Assembly: GCF_007990935.1 (NCBI RefSeq)
Contig: NZ_BJXJ01000001.1
Location: 186,001 to 250,000, forward strand
DNA from: Vibrio sagamiensis NBRC 104589
GTDB lineage: Bacteria; Pseudomonadota; Gammaproteobacteria; Enterobacterales; Vibrionaceae
Length of the DNA: 64,000 nt
Direction of reading: 5' to 3'
The notes under the pieces were generated by a model that saw only the letters and a program-made list of their open reading frames with translations, had not been told where the DNA came from and did not search any database. Within the stretch, counting starts at the first letter, position 1; every line of letters starts with the position of its first letter. A program made the position numbers and the translations under genes. Positions 19,212-29,013 of this stretch are shown in pieces.

Positions 19212-20591
19212 ATGTGTATAAGTGGTATGACACAACAAACTTCTTCTCAGCCTCGTGAGCATTTTGGCTCACGTCTTGGATTTATTTTAGCAGCAGCAGG
19301 CGCCGCAGTTGGTTTGGGTAATATTTGGGGCTTTCCTACCCAAACCGCAAGCAATGGTGGTGGTGCCTTCTTATTGGTTTACTTAATATTGATCCTTATT
19401 GTTGCCTTCCCGATGCTGGTGGTTGAAATGGCCATTGGTCGCCATGGTCAAGCTAACCCAGTCGACAGTATGCGTTCTCTGACGAACAATGCTGTAGGCA
19501 AAAAGCTTGGTGGTTTCGTTGGCTGGATAGGCTTAAGCGTACCGAGTGCAGTGCTAGCTTTCTACTCGATAGTTGGTGGTTGGCTAATTTGCTTTATGTT
19601 GAGTGCCATTACTGATCTTATGGGGATGGAAACGACAACACAGTGGTTAAAAGGTTTCAGTGTTGAACGTAATGTATTTGGCACAATAAGCTTTTATGTC
19701 CTGACTATTTTGATTGTTCAAGGTGGTGTGAAGCAAGGAATAGAGAAGTGGTCTACACGTCTAATGCCTGCTCTTTTTGTACTATTTGCTTTGTTGTTTG
19801 CTTATATCATGACACAAAACGGTGCAATGGAAGGTTTGAAGCACTACCTAGTACCTGATTTCGAAAAAATATGGGATCGTAAGCTTATCCTAGCCGCGAT
19901 GGGACAAGGCTTCTTCTCTCTGACCATCGGTGGCTGTTCGATGCTTATCTATGGCTCTTACCTGAGTAAGAAAGAGAACCTACCGAAGATGGCGATGAAC
20001 GTAACGATAGTCGATACTGCTGTTGCCTTTATTGCTGGTCTAGTGGTGATGCCAGCGATGTTCGTTGCAATGCAAAAAGGTGTTCAAATCTATGCAGAAG
20101 ATGGCTCACTATTAAGTTCAGACACCTTGGTATTTACTGTTCTACCACTGATGTTTGATAGCCTGGGTGTGCTTGGGCAAATCTTTTCCATTGTGTTCTT
20201 CTTACTATTGACGATTGCGGCCCTAACATCTTCAATCTCGATGCTTGAATGTCCGGTGGCGCTAGTTGGTGAACGATTTAATACCAAGCGAAGCACAACA
20301 AGCTGGGCACTGGGTGGCTTAATTGCATTATTCAGTATCGTTATTATCTTTAACTTTGGATCACTTTTTGGCATGGTTGCAACTATCGCGACCCAGTACC
20401 TACAACCTATAGCGGCATTACTGTTCTGTCTATTCGGCGGCTGGGTATGGAACCGTCACTCGAGAATCAAAGAGCTTGAACAAGGTTGTCCTGAGTTTAC
20501 TCAAGGCTGGTTTGGGAAAGTCTGGCCAGTATATGTAAAGTTCGTTTGTCCGATTTTGGTCGCGACAGTTATCTGGGCTTCCTTCGGCTAA
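19212..20591 (+). CDS. Sodium-dependent transporter, NSS/SNF family
   Basis: 459 aa inner-membrane symporter of the neurotransmitter:sodium symporter family (LeuT fold), about 11-12 helices. The first-helix signature RLGFILAAAGAAVGLGNIWGFP is present, with the unwound Na+/substrate segment, followed by ASNGGGAFLLVY. Substrate is probably an amino acid or amine but cannot be named. The start is uncertain: the ATG at 19212 or the one at 19227 (MTQQTSSQ), which has AAGTGG close upstream. It is a single-gene unit with its own terminator. Confidence 0.9.
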   Translation: MCISGMTQQTSSQPREHFGSRLGFILAAAGAAVGLGNIWGFPTQTASNGGGAFLLVYLILILIVAFPMLVVEMAIGRHGQANPVDSMRSLTNNAVGKKLGGFVGWIGLSVPSAVLAFYSIVGGWLICFMLSAITDLMGMETTTQWLKGFSVERNVFGTISFYVLTILIVQGGVKQGIEKWSTRLMPALFVLFALLFAYIMTQNGAMEGLKHYLVPDFEKIWDRKLILAAMGQGFFSLTIGGCSMLIYGSYLSKKENLPKMAMNVTIVDTAVAFIAGLVVMPAMFVAMQKGVQIYAEDGSLLSSDTLVFTVLPLMFDSLGVLGQIFSIVFFLLLTIAALTSSISMLECPVALVGERFNTKRSTTSWALGGLIALFSIVIIFNFGSLFGMVATIATQYLQPIAALLFCLFGGWVWNRHSRIKELEQGCPEFTQGWFGKVWPVYVKFVCPILVATVIWASFG

Positions 20592-20616
20592 GAAGCTGAC
20601 TCGGTATATAAAAGAC

Positions 20617-20647
20617 AAGGGCTTGATAATTCATCAAGCCCTTTTTT
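20617..20647 (+). terminator. Rho-independent terminator after the SNF transporter
   Basis: Stem AAGGGCTTGAT / ATCAAGCCCTT with a short loop and a T6 run. Confidence 0.9.
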
Positions 20648-20676
20648 CTATTCGCTTTATACGTTATACGTCACGA

Positions 20677-20868
20677 TTAACGGAACTGACCTGCCTCAGG
20701 TAAAAAATCAAACCCTGCTGTTGCAAGCTTTTCTTCAAGGGCAGTACGTTCAATATCAAAAAATGCAGCCAATTTATCCAGATCGCCACTGAAGTCGTCA
20801 CGTAACTTCATATTGACGATACTCATCAGCATAATGGGATCCATAGACTCAAAGTTAGCCAGATTCAT
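20677..20868 (-). CDS. DUF4250 family small protein
   Basis: 63 aa cytoplasmic protein of unknown function. The segment MDPIMLMSIVNMKLRDDF is the recognisable DUF4250 core. There are two adjacent ATGs (20871 and 20868); the second has the better distance to AGGA. The first would overlap the yaeP stop codon as ATGA, so the two genes are translationally coupled either way. Confidence 0.8.
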   Translation of the reverse strand: MNLANFESMDPIMLMSIVNMKLRDDFSGDLDKLAAFFDIERTALEEKLATAGFDFLPEAGQFR

Positions 20869-21074
20869 CATTTATCCTCAAAATCAGAAATTAGTAAATT
20901 TGCCGCAGCAAAGGCAGCTTTTTCACGAACGTCTCTGGATAGAGAGCTGTCAGCTGCAACATCGTTTAGTGCTTTCACTGCACATGAGATTGCGTGAGGA
21001 ATATAAGCTTGATCACCACTACCGATTTGAGCATAGAGCCCACGTACCAAATCACAACAGCTGTATACTTGCAT
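20868..21074 (-). CDS. yaeP: YaeP family protein
   Basis: 68 aa, clearly similar along its length to E. coli YaeP (C-x-L-[IV]-[29 protein letters not shown], then an acidic end). Function is unknown. It is upstream of and overlaps the DUF4250 gene by a few bases, so both are likely one transcript. Confidence 0.88.
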   Translation of the reverse strand: MQVYSCCDLVRGLYAQIGSGDQAYIPHAISCAVKALNDVAADSSLSRDVREKAAFAAANLLISDFEDK

Positions 21075-21188
21075 GGTTAAACCTTCAGTTCGTGTTTACT
21101 GTTGCCAAATATACACATAGCTGTTTTGAAACTCAAAGGAGTTACTTGCTCTAGCTTCAAATTTACGAATAATCTGAGCAAACAGATA

Positions 21189-21857
21189 TCACTCTAATTG
21201 TGCTTCTAATTGTGAGGTAACGCCTGGAGCAAGGTTCAGCTGTTTTGCAAGCTCTTGTAAGTAAGCTTTCTCCATAAAATTCTGCTCATCGACTACAATA
21301 AGTGACGCTAGATAAATTTCTGATGCTTGCTGAGGGGAGCTTGCAAGTCGTGCGATTTCTGCAGGATCGAGAGGTTTGTGTAGTTCTTGATCAATTAATT
21401 CCCTTACGTCATTATCTACGCCCATTTCTGTCAAGGCTTGTTCGATGCGAGCCATTTCTTGTTCATCAACATGGCCATCGGCTTTAGCTGCACCCACCAT
21501 AGCTTTGAGGATTAGCTTAGAATGATTTTTATCATTAGGATCGAAAGATTCATTAGTTACTTGGGTATCTTGCTTTGCTTGCCAATCGTTATAGACTTTA
21601 TAGGCCATTGCCCCTAATGCAGCGGCTCCGCCTAACTTGAGAGCCCCAGAACCCACTTTTTTTGCCATCTTTTTGCTTTTCTTCGAGCCTATTAGTATGC
21701 CAATAAGCCCGCCACCAATTGCGCCAGCACCAAGTGTTTTTAACTGGTTCGAATTTGATGAAGATTTGATATTGCTAGTTTGTTTACCAAGCGCGTCAGC
21801 ACCTTGTTTAAATAGGTCTGATTTGAGTGCTTGGTTAAGAAGACTTTTTAGATCCAT
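21189..21857 (-). CDS. DUF533 / TerB-like inner-membrane protein (YebE-like)
   Basis: 222 aa. An N-terminal helical part (KSLLNQALKSDLFKQGADALG) is followed by glycine-rich hydrophobic segments (GAGAIGGGLIGILIG and LGGAAALGAMAY), then a TerB-like helical domain (about 115-220) with acidic metal-binding style residues (AKADGHVDEQEM). The start at 21857 is preferred to the ATG 8 codons upstream because GGAGG lies 6 bases before it. Function unknown; related YebE responds to envelope stress in E. coli. Confidence 0.8.
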   Translation of the reverse strand: MDLKSLLNQALKSDLFKQGADALGKQTSNIKSSSNSNQLKTLGAGAIGGGLIGILIGSKKSKKMAKKVGSGALKLGGAAALGAMAYKVYNDWQAKQDTQVTNESFDPNDKNHSKLILKAMVGAAKADGHVDEQEMARIEQALTEMGVDNDVRELIDQELHKPLDPAEIARLASSPQQASEIYLASLIVVDEQNFMEKAYLQELAKQLNLAPGVTSQLEAQLE

Positions 21858-21949
21858 GGGTGACCTCCTCATGAGTTTCAATCCAGTATAATTTGATAAA
21901 TCTGAACCAAAGATTAACGATGTGGAATGTTGTAGGCTTCCTTAAAGTA

Positions 21950-21978
21950 AAAAGGGTTGACCGAAACCAACCCTTTTC
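21950..21978 (-). terminator. Terminator after proS
   Basis: Stem AAAAGGGTTG / CAACCCTTTT with an 8-base loop, downstream of the proS stop on the minus strand. Confidence 0.75.
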
Positions 21979-22014
21979 ATCGTTATGCATTCAGCACTAT
22001 GTGTTCTGTGCAGC

Positions 22015-23730
22015 TTACTGAAGTTGAGCCTTAATGTGTTCAATGATGTCTGCCATAGCAACAGCTGTCTTCTCACCAGAGCGGCGGTTCTTGTACTCGA
22101 AGTTACCTTCTTTCATTGAACGATCACCGATCACGATAGTGTGAGGAATACCGATAAGCTCCATATCAGAGAACATTACACCCGGGCGCTCTTTACGGTC
22201 ATCGAATAGTACTTCGATACCCATAGCTGTCAGTTCAGCGTACAGCTTCTCAGCTGCTTCTTTCACTTCTTCTGACTTGTGCATGTTCATAGGAACGATA
22301 GCTACTTGGAAAGGGGCTAGTGCGTCAGGCCAGATGATGCCGTATTTGTCGTGGTTCTGCTCGATTGCAGAAGCAACAACACGTGATACACCGATACCAT
22401 AACAACCCATCTCTAGGATGACATTCTTACCGTCAGGTCCAAGCACACCACAGTTCATTGCTTCTGAGTAAGCTTTACCTAGTTGGAAGATGTGACCAAC
22501 TTCGATACCACGTTTAAGCATTAGCGTACCTTGACCACATGGGCTTGGATCGCCTTCTACTACGTTACGTAGGTCTTCAACTTGGCCTAGCTCAACGTCA
22601 CGGCCCCAGTTGATACCGAAGTAGTGTTTGTCATCAATGTTAGCGCCTGCGCCGAAGTCGCTCATTACAGCTACTGTGCGGTCAACAATGAATGGCAGTT
22701 CAAGGTTTACTGGGCCTAGAGAGCCAGGACCTGCGCCAATCAGTGCACGAATTTCTTCTTCTGTAGCCATCTCTAGAGGAGCAGCAACTTGAGGAAGGTT
22801 TTCCGCTTTTACTTCGTTCAGTTCGTGGTCGCCACGGATGATAAGCGCGATGATATCTGCGTCTACTTCATCAGATGCTTTAACGAAGAGTGTTTTAACG
22901 GTTTTCTCGATAGGCATGTCGAACTGTTCAACAAGCTCAGCGATTGTTTTCGCGTTTGGCGTATCAACTAGCGTCATCTCTTGAGTTGGTTCAGCACGCT
23001 CACTTGAAGGCACTGCCGCTTCTGCTTTTTCGATGTTCGCTGCGTAATCAGACTCAGTAGAGAATGCGATTAGGTCTTCGCCGCTTTCAGCGAGTACGTG
23101 GAACTCTTGAGAGCCGCTACCACCGATAGCGCCAGAATCAGCAAGTACTGGACGGTACTCAAGACCCATGCGATCGAATGCTTTACAGTAAGCATCGTGC
23201 ATCGCTTGGTAAGATTTCTCTAGACCTTCTTTGTCGATGTCGAAACTGTATGCGTCCATCATGCAGAATTCACGCGCACGCATGACGCCGAAACGTGGGC
23301 GACGCTCATCACGGAATTTAGTTTGGATTTGGTACAGGTTTAGCGGAAGCTGCTTGTAAGAGCTCACTTCGTTACGCACAAGGCTAGTGATCACTTCTTC
23401 AGCGGTAGGGCTAAGAACAAACGGACGAGTATGACGGTCAGTAAAGCGAAGTAGCTCAGGACCCATCTTCTCAGAACGGCCTGTCTCTTCCCATAGTTCA
23501 AACGGCTGAACAACGGGCATCAAAGTTTCGACTGCACCTGCATTGTCGATTTCTTGACGAACGATGTTTTCGACTTTACGCAGCACACGTAGACCAGTAG
23601 GCAGCCAGGTATAAAGACCTGAAGCCAGCTTACGGATCATACCCGCGCGAAGCATAAGCTGATGGCTTACTACTTCTGCGTCGTTTGGAGTCTCCTTCAG
23701 AGTAGAAAGAAGATAATTACTGGTACGCAT
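22015..23730 (-). CDS. proS: Prolyl-tRNA synthetase
   Basis: 571 aa class II aminoacyl-tRNA synthetase, bacterial type. The N-terminus [20 protein letters not shown] is typical. Motif 2 region [17 protein letters not shown] is followed by a YbaK-like editing insertion (about 230-390), then motif 3 ([18 protein letters not shown]) and the anticodon-binding domain. An upstream in-frame ATG at 23763 was rejected; the ATG at 23730 has GGATAA before it and gives the length known from E. coli (572 aa). Confidence 0.96.
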   Translation of the reverse strand: MRTSNYLLSTLKETPNDAEVVSHQLMLRAGMIRKLASGLYTWLPTGLRVLRKVENIVRQEIDNAGAVETLMPVVQPFELWEETGRSEKMGPELLRFTDRHTRPFVLSPTAEEVITSLVRNEVSSYKQLPLNLYQIQTKFRDERRPRFGVMRAREFCMMDAYSFDIDKEGLEKSYQAMHDAYCKAFDRMGLEYRPVLADSGAIGGSGSQEFHVLAESGEDLIAFSTESDYAANIEKAEAAVPSSERAEPTQEMTLVDTPNAKTIAELVEQFDMPIEKTVKTLFVKASDEVDADIIALIIRGDHELNEVKAENLPQVAAPLEMATEEEIRALIGAGPGSLGPVNLELPFIVDRTVAVMSDFGAGANIDDKHYFGINWGRDVELGQVEDLRNVVEGDPSPCGQGTLMLKRGIEVGHIFQLGKAYSEAMNCGVLGPDGKNVILEMGCYGIGVSRVVASAIEQNHDKYGIIWPDALAPFQVAIVPMNMHKSEEVKEAAEKLYAELTAMGIEVLFDDRKERPGVMFSDMELIGIPHTIVIGDRSMKEGNFEYKNRRSGEKTAVAMADIIEHIKAQLQ

Positions 23731-23838
23731 TAAATTTATCCGTTTATTAAAGTGAATACTCAAGCCGGAATGGACAGGAGTATGAGGCCCCAGAGGGGGA
23801 AACTGTTAGCCTGCTATAATATCAGTCAAATGCCTTTG

Positions 23839-24534
23839 TCAAAAGCTTTCGATTGCAGTTACTGTTATTAAGTTATCTCTCACAATGAACTTAACGTTGA
23901 GATCGAACAAATTTACTGCATATTCTTTGTCATCACGCGTCATTTTTTTATAAGCTGGGCGTGGGTCTTGTGCCAGAACTTGTTCAATGACAGCCGTGAC
24001 ATATTCAGCATCTTGGCGTTGTTCAAGCCCCGTTTGTGCCGATAATGAAAAAGTAACTTGTGTCTTTTGTGGTTCTTCTTCCGCGTAGCCTCCCGCAGCC
24101 GTTTCAACAGCATCTGAGTAAGGGATATAAGGTTTAATATCGATGATAGGTGTTCCGTCAACTAAATCGACACTCCCAAGATCAAGATAAATCTGATCGC
24201 CTTTTTTACTGATGCCTCTTACTTCTACAGCAGACATACCAATGCCATTGGGCCTGAAGGTTGAACGGGAAGCAAAGACCCCGATGCGTTCATTGCCCCC
24301 CAACCTTGGAGGGCGCACTGTCGGTTTCCACCCAGCATCTAAATTTTGATCGAACAAAAACAACAGCCATACATGAGAAAACTGTTCCAAACCACGTACG
24401 GCCTCTGGACAATTTGCTTTGCCAATGAGTTTGACACGTGAGCGTGCTGCTGTTACCAATCGAGGTTGGCGAGGAACGGCAAACTTTTCTTTATAAGGGC
24501 TTTCAACCCATCCTATTGGCTCTACTGCGTACAT
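23839..24534 (-). CDS. trmO: tRNA (N6-threonylcarbamoyladenosine37-N6)-methyltransferase
   Basis: 231 aa of the TrmO/TsaA (YaeB) family, which methylates t6A37 of tRNA-Thr using SAM. The segments IGWVESPYKEKFAVPRQP, TVRPPRLGG, STFRPNGIGMS, DLVDGTPIIDIKPY and VLAQDPRPAY match the family closely. The start is uncertain: ATG at 24534 (chosen) or a GTG six codons upstream (24552). Confidence 0.93.
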   Translation of the reverse strand: MYAVEPIGWVESPYKEKFAVPRQPRLVTAARSRVKLIGKANCPEAVRGLEQFSHVWLLFLFDQNLDAGWKPTVRPPRLGGNERIGVFASRSTFRPNGIGMSAVEVRGISKKGDQIYLDLGSVDLVDGTPIIDIKPYIPYSDAVETAAGGYAEEEPQKTQVTFSLSAQTGLEQRQDAEYVTAVIEQVLAQDPRPAYKKMTRDDKEYAVNLFDLNVKFIVRDNLITVTAIESF

Positions 24535-24911
24535 AGTTTGTTTCTTTTTCACTCTTGCTTTTGTTGAACTTCAAATAATAAATGCTCTTTCAGAGGATTG
24601 CTCTAATTTAAGACGACTCTTGTGATTTTCTCTTTTTCTGACGACTCTCACCATGGTTTGTTTTCTTTATTGCATAGGGTCACTTTGTTTTTTGGTTTGT
24701 TTATTTTTAATATTGATTATTTAAATGATTATTTTTCCATTCATATCTAGATGTTTTATCTATTAAATTGCAATTTAAAGGTTAAAAAATCGCCTATGAT
24801 TAATCAATTGTAACATTTGTGGCTTTGATTTAGTGTGCGGCTCAAGTACCCTGCAAAAGTTTGTGACATTTTGTTTACATTATGCAGTGGTAAATACCAA
24901 GGAGGGAACAA
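24535..24911. other. AT-rich intergenic region upstream of the AbgT gene
   Basis: Divergent promoter region of trmO and the AbgT gene. It ends with a very strong RBS (AAGGAGGG, 6-7 bases before the AbgT ATG). No gene or RNA signature seen. Confidence 0.5.
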
Positions 24912-26503
24912 ATGGGATCATCTGCTTCAATTAATAAACAACCTGCTCCGAAGAAGTCGCTATTTACACGCTTTCTTGATGCGGTTGAGTATTTGGGTAA
25001 CCTTTTACCTCACCCAATCACACTTTTTGCGATTTTCTGTTTAGCGATTATTGTCATGTCTGGCATCGCTGGTTTTTTTGGGGTCTCTGTGGTGGATCCT
25101 CGTCCTGAAGGTGCGCCTGGTCGAGCCGCTAATGGCATGATTGAAGTGGTCAGCCTTTTAAATGCGCAAGGCTTAGAACTTATCGTAACCAATCTTGTGA
25201 AAAACTTTGTCGGTTTTGCTCCATTAGGGACTGTGTTGGTTGCGATGCTTGGTGTGGCCATTGCTGAATACTCAGGCCTACTGTCGGCTGCGATGCGTGG
25301 GTTAGTTATGGGAGCTTCACAGCGCATGGTAACTGTAACGGTAGTTTTTGCTGGTATCATGTCTAATACGGCATCGGAACTGGGCTATGTGGTGCTGATT
25401 CCATTAGCTGCCATGCTATTCCATTCCTTGGGGCGTCATCCACTTGCAGGCTTAGCTGCCGCATTTGCTGGTGTGTCTGGTGGTTATTCAGCAAATTTAC
25501 TGATTGGTACAGTTGACCCATTGCTATCAGGTATCACTCAGACCGCAGCACAAATGATTGACCCAACTTATACTGTTGGTCCAGAAGTAAACTGGTACTT
25601 TATGTTTATTTCTACTTTCTTTATTGCGACTACTGGTGCTTTTGTTACTGAGAAGATTGTTGAGCCCAAATTAGGCAAATACAATGAAGAGGATGCGTCT
25701 GAAGATCTTTCAAAAGACAAGCTAGGTGGTCTTACTGGTCAAGAAAAAAAGGCCTGAAAGCTGCGGGTCTTGCTGTTTTGGCTGTTTCAGCTTTAATTGC
25801 CTGGACCATCGTCCCAGCTGATGGTGTACTGCGTTCGGCTACGGGTACGGTGTCAGGGTCACCATTTCTGAAAAGTATTGTGGCGTTTATCTTTGTGTTC
25901 TTTGCTATACCTGGCTTCGTCTACGGTCGTGTCGTGGGCACGATGAAAAATGACCGTGATGTCATCAATGCCATGTCTAAGTCCATGTCATCAATGGGGA
26001 TGTATATTGTCCTAGTTTTCTTTGCTGCTCAGTTTGTTGCTTTCTTTAAGTGGACCAACTTCGGTCAAGTATTCGCGGTAGCAGGGGCTGACTTCTTACA
26101 AACGATTGGTTTGACTGGACCTGCGTTGTTTTTTGCCTTTATATTAATGTGTGGTTTTATTAACTTAATGATCGGTTCTGCCTCTGCACAGTGGGCAGTA
26201 ACGGCTCCGATTTTTGTGCCAATGTTGATGCTTGTTGGTTATGCACCTGAGACTATTCAAGCGGCTTACCGTATCGGTGACTCTACGACCAACATTATCA
26301 CTCCGATGATGAGCTATTTTGGTCTGATTCTAGCTGTCGCAACTCGTTATGTGAAAAACTTAGGAATAGGAACACTGATTGCGACAATGCTTCCTTACTC
26401 TATCTGTTTCATTATTGGTTGGAGTGTGCTGTTTTATCTTTGGGTGTTTGTCTTTGGTCTACCTGTTGGCCCAGAAGCTGCGACCTATTATCCTGCGAGA
26501 TAA
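24912..26503 (+). pseudogene. AbgT-family transporter split by a frameshift
   Basis: Two frames together encode one AbgT-type (p-aminobenzoyl-glutamate/antimetabolite) transporter of about 530 aa: 24912-25757 (281 aa, N-terminal half) and from about 25751 to 26503 in the -1 frame (C-terminal half, e.g. GDSTTNIITPMMSYFG). The break is at a run of seven A (25744-25750); one more A, or a -1 ribosomal shift at the in-phase A AAA AAG heptamer, gives QEKKGLKAAGLAVL and restores the protein. The rest of both halves looks intact. It could be a sequencing error, a real mutation, or programmed frameshifting. A strong RBS precedes the start. Confidence 0.85.
25745..25794 (+). promoter_or_regulatory. Candidate -1 frameshift site in the AbgT gene
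   Basis: A AAA AAG (25745-25751), in the phase required for a -1 slip, then after 5 bases a possible stem AAAGCTG (25757-25763) / CAGCTTT (25788-25794). The heptamer is the same as in E. coli dnaX. The loop is 24 bases, longer than usual, so stimulation is speculative. Confidence 0.35.
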
Positions 26504-26594
26504 AACAGACTAGAAATTGGGCGCTTCAGTGACAGCGTTTTAAATAAAGTCTCTATTTAAATAAATCATCTAGCTGTCACCGCAACAACCATTT

Positions 26595-26626
26595 AAAAAG
26601 CCTGCGTTTATAAGCGCAGGCTTTTT
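26595..26626 (+). terminator. Terminator between AbgT gene and yaiI
   Basis: Perfect 12-bp stem AAAAAGCCTGCG / CGCAGGCTTTTT, 8-base loop. The symmetric A/T ends allow use in both directions by the convergent genes. Confidence 0.9.
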
Positions 26627-26699
26627 ATCAATATCGATTTATTAACATCGGATTATCAGCATCAGTTTATAAGTAATTATTAATCCGAGTTAATTAAGG

Positions 26700-27143
26700 C
26701 TAACGTTTGGCTAAAAGACGATCTAAGTGATTGGCGAACTCACGTCGTTCCGTTTGAGATAGGGCTGCAGGGCCGCCAGTTTGAATACCACTCGATCGCA
26801 TCGTATCCATAAAATCACGAATATTGAGCCGAGCTTTTATGGTGTCTTTGGTGTACAGCTCACCGCGAGAACTTAAAGCCAATGCGCCTTTGGCGATCAC
26901 TTCATCGGCCAAAGGAATGTCTGAAGTGATGACCAAGTCATTGGCTTCAACTCGTCTTACAATCTCATTGTCGGCAATATCAAAGCCAGCAGGAACCTGA
27001 AGAGAATGAATATTTGCGCGCTTGGGAATAGGGATGAGATGATTGGCGACAAAGGTACACTCTACCCCAGTCCGTTCTGCAGCACGGACAATGGTTTCAC
27101 GGATGACTTTAGGACACGCATCAGCGTCTACCCATAATTTCAT
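26700..27143 (-). CDS. yaiI: YaiI/YqxD family protein (UPF0178)
   Basis: 147 aa cytoplasmic protein of the DUF188 family. The start [14 protein letters not shown] and the acidic DIPLADEVI are typical; the fold is PIN-like, suggesting a nuclease, but no activity is established. Its ATG overlaps the TGA of the upstream small gene by four bases (ATGA), so translation is coupled. Confidence 0.9.
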   Translation of the reverse strand: MKLWVDADACPKVIRETIVRAAERTGVECTFVANHLIPIPKRANIHSLQVPAGFDIADNEIVRRVEANDLVITSDIPLADEVIAKGALALSSRGELYTKDTIKARLNIRDFMDTMRSSGIQTGGPAALSQTERREFANHLDRLLAKR

Positions 27144-27433
27144 GATGCTTTCTCGTTCAGTTGTGCTTCAAGTTTTTCAATTCTGATCATTAAGCTGGCA
27201 ACAGTAGTCTCAAGTTGGGCCAGTCTATCCTGCTCTGTTGAGTTAGGTTGGGCCACTTCGACTTTTGGCACGCGCTGAGCATTTTTCCAACTTTTTACTG
27301 CGGTAATCAATGCTGGCATTGGAATAGTCGTTTTGAGTCGTGCTTTCACTAAAGCAACGGTAGGTTCTTTACCTTGCTGCTGCAATTGTGTCATCACTGT
27401 TTCTAGCTCATGGGTGACATCTTGAGTTAGCAT
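27140..27433 (-). CDS. Small conserved protein with KfrA-like N-terminus and C-terminal coiled coil
   Basis: 97 aa. The N-terminal part (about 15-50, [13 protein letters not shown]...ITAVKSWK) resembles the helix-turn-helix N-terminal region seen in KfrA-type DNA-binding proteins; the C-terminal part (about 65-95, [20 protein letters not shown]) is a leucine-heptad coiled coil. It is the first gene of a two-gene unit with yaiI (4-base overlap). DNA binding is inferred only; function unknown. Confidence 0.7.
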   Translation of the reverse strand: MLTQDVTHELETVMTQLQQQGKEPTVALVKARLKTTIPMPALITAVKSWKNAQRVPKVEVAQPNSTEQDRLAQLETTVASLMIRIEKLEAQLNEKAS

Positions 27434-27454
27434 ATCGAATCCTTATTACTTCTT

Positions 27455-27487
27455 TATATCCAAGTATCTTGAGGTTGCTTGGGTATG
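27455..27487. repeat. MITE-like repeat, terminal-only copy (33 bp)
   Basis: TATATCCAAGT joined directly to ATCTTGAGGTTGCTTGGGTAT: a left tip and a right end of the family repeat with the whole interior missing. Confidence 0.55.
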
Positions 27488-27584
27488 TCTCTTAACTTTG
27501 CGTGAGGTGTGAAACATTCAATACCTAATGCCTTGGCGCAGCTTATGCAAAGGGTGCTCGCTTTATTTCAACCTTAAGTATGGC

Positions 27585-27884
27585 CTACATTCGGTGTGCC
27601 GGAAGATGAAAATTAACCGGTCTAAAGCCGATCATGGTCAACTCACCTTGGTAGCAATCATCGCCTAAAGATGAAAATTCAAATTGATATGTGGTATGCC
27701 AGCGTAATTTACCTGCGGGTGTTTTTATTTTATGAGCCCCGAAAGCGGTGCTGATCAGTTGCAGATCTAATTGTTCACACTTGCGAGCAATTGCTGCTTT
27801 TGCTAGCTCAGATTGACGTCGTTGTTGCCAGAATAGAAAACAGAACAAACATAAGCCAATAATCGCAAATAAATCTTCGATCAC
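27585..27884 (-). CDS. DUF3301 family membrane protein
   Basis: 99 aa. One N-terminal membrane helix (about 4-20, FAIIGLCLFCFLFW) is followed by a conserved soluble part with KCEQLDLQLI and the aromatic-rich HTTYQFEFSSLGDDCYQGEL. Function unknown. It lies 15 bases downstream of the DUF3549 gene on the same strand, so probably in the same transcript. Confidence 0.78.
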   Translation of the reverse strand: MIEDLFAIIGLCLFCFLFWQQRRQSELAKAAIARKCEQLDLQLISTAFGAHKIKTPAGKLRWHTTYQFEFSSLGDDCYQGELTMIGFRPVNFHLPAHRM

Positions 27885-27899
27885 ATCAAGCTCCTTGCC

Positions 27900-28937
27900 T
27901 TACTTTTTAGTGGCTTGTTGAAGGTTGGCGAGAGCAGTTGCCAACGTTTCTGATGGACTGGTATGAAGTAAAGGCAGCAACACCATACGTAATTCTGGTA
28001 GCATGACTAAATCAGCGAACAACTGGTTAAATAAGGCTTGATTACCTGTTTGTGCTAAACGAAGTAGGAACTGTTCAGCGGTATTTGCTTGTGCCAGTAA
28101 ATGCCAAGTCCTACCTGCGATGCCGACCAGTACTTCCGGGTGACTTAAACGAGGGCTGTCTAAGATGGTGCTAATGACAGGTAATGCCAATTCGCTTGGT
28201 GCACCAGCAAGAGCGCGAGTTAAGGCAGAAAGTAAAAAGAGATCGGGCTCTTGACTGTCAATTTCATGCTGGGTTTTTTGTATTACTGGCTCTGCGAGGC
28301 GCGCTGGAAGTGTAACATGCTCTAGCGCACCAAGCAGGGCATAAAGAGGTTCATTGGGTAACTGTTTGAACGCTTTGCAGAGCATGGCAGCATTGTGTTC
28401 TTGATTAAGGCGAGTGGCAATGTCGGCGATACCTTGCAGCCCAACCGTTTGCCAGTTATTCCACCCCAAACCACCACTAAAGTAATGCTGAGTATGTTCG
28501 TAGTACTGGCTGGATGGTAAATTCAGATTAGTGCGGATCTGGCTATGAAAAACCGCCATTTTTTCTTCAGAAGGTTTGAACGTGTATGGGTTATTAGAAA
28601 GCTTTTGTTGTTGCTCTTCGGATAGCTCTCCACTCAATCGTGTCCCCATGGCTTCTACGACGTATTTAATGAAATTGCCAATGTCCGCTTGTTTTAATAA
28701 ACCGCGTTCATCAAGCTCAAACTTTAAAAACCAAATCCAAGGCTGCTTCTTTTCATTCCAATAAGCAATGGCTAAGTGTGCTTTACGTTGCATTGGGAAT
28801 GGGTAAGGTGATTGTCCTTGTTCAACACGAGAAAATATTTCAGGGTCGATGTTTTTCAGGCGACGACCAAGATCAAAGATTTGGTATTCACACTGGCTGT
28901 TGCTGAGTAACTGTGTGAGAGTTTGGATGTTTTCCAT
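27900..28937 (-). CDS. DUF3549 family protein
   Basis: 345 aa cytoplasmic protein, mostly helical, with repeat-like helical hairpins in the C-terminal half (about 190-340), of a family I associate with Vibrio and relatives. Function unknown. The start MENIQTLTQLL at 28937 is chosen because the longer frame (to 29027) would run into the divergent yqcC gene; AGGAC lies about 12 bases upstream. Its promoter must overlap the yqcC upstream region. Confidence 0.78.
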   Translation of the reverse strand: MENIQTLTQLLSNSQCEYQIFDLGRRLKNIDPEIFSRVEQGQSPYPFPMQRKAHLAIAYWNEKKQPWIWFLKFELDERGLLKQADIGNFIKYVVEAMGTRLSGELSEEQQQKLSNNPYTFKPSEEKMAVFHSQIRTNLNLPSSQYYEHTQHYFSGGLGWNNWQTVGLQGIADIATRLNQEHNAAMLCKAFKQLPNEPLYALLGALEHVTLPARLAEPVIQKTQHEIDSQEPDLFLLSALTRALAGAPSELALPVISTILDSPRLSHPEVLVGIAGRTWHLLAQANTAEQFLLRLAQTGNQALFNQLFADLVMLPELRMVLLPLLHTSPSETLATALANLQQATKK

Positions 28938-29013
28938 TGAATACGACGTCCTAACGTTCTTTTTAAAAGAAATGGTATCATTCTTGGCTAATTCAAGGTT
29001 TGAGGTGGAATTA

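Noticed and set aside
24860..24890. CRP-like site TGTGA...TTACA upstream of the AbgT gene
   Set aside because: The half-site spacing is wrong for CRP and the second half is poor.
28849..29013. Long 5' extension of yqcC
   Set aside because: It overlaps the divergent DUF3549 gene and its residues do not look like the YqcC family; the ATG at 29014 has a proper RBS.
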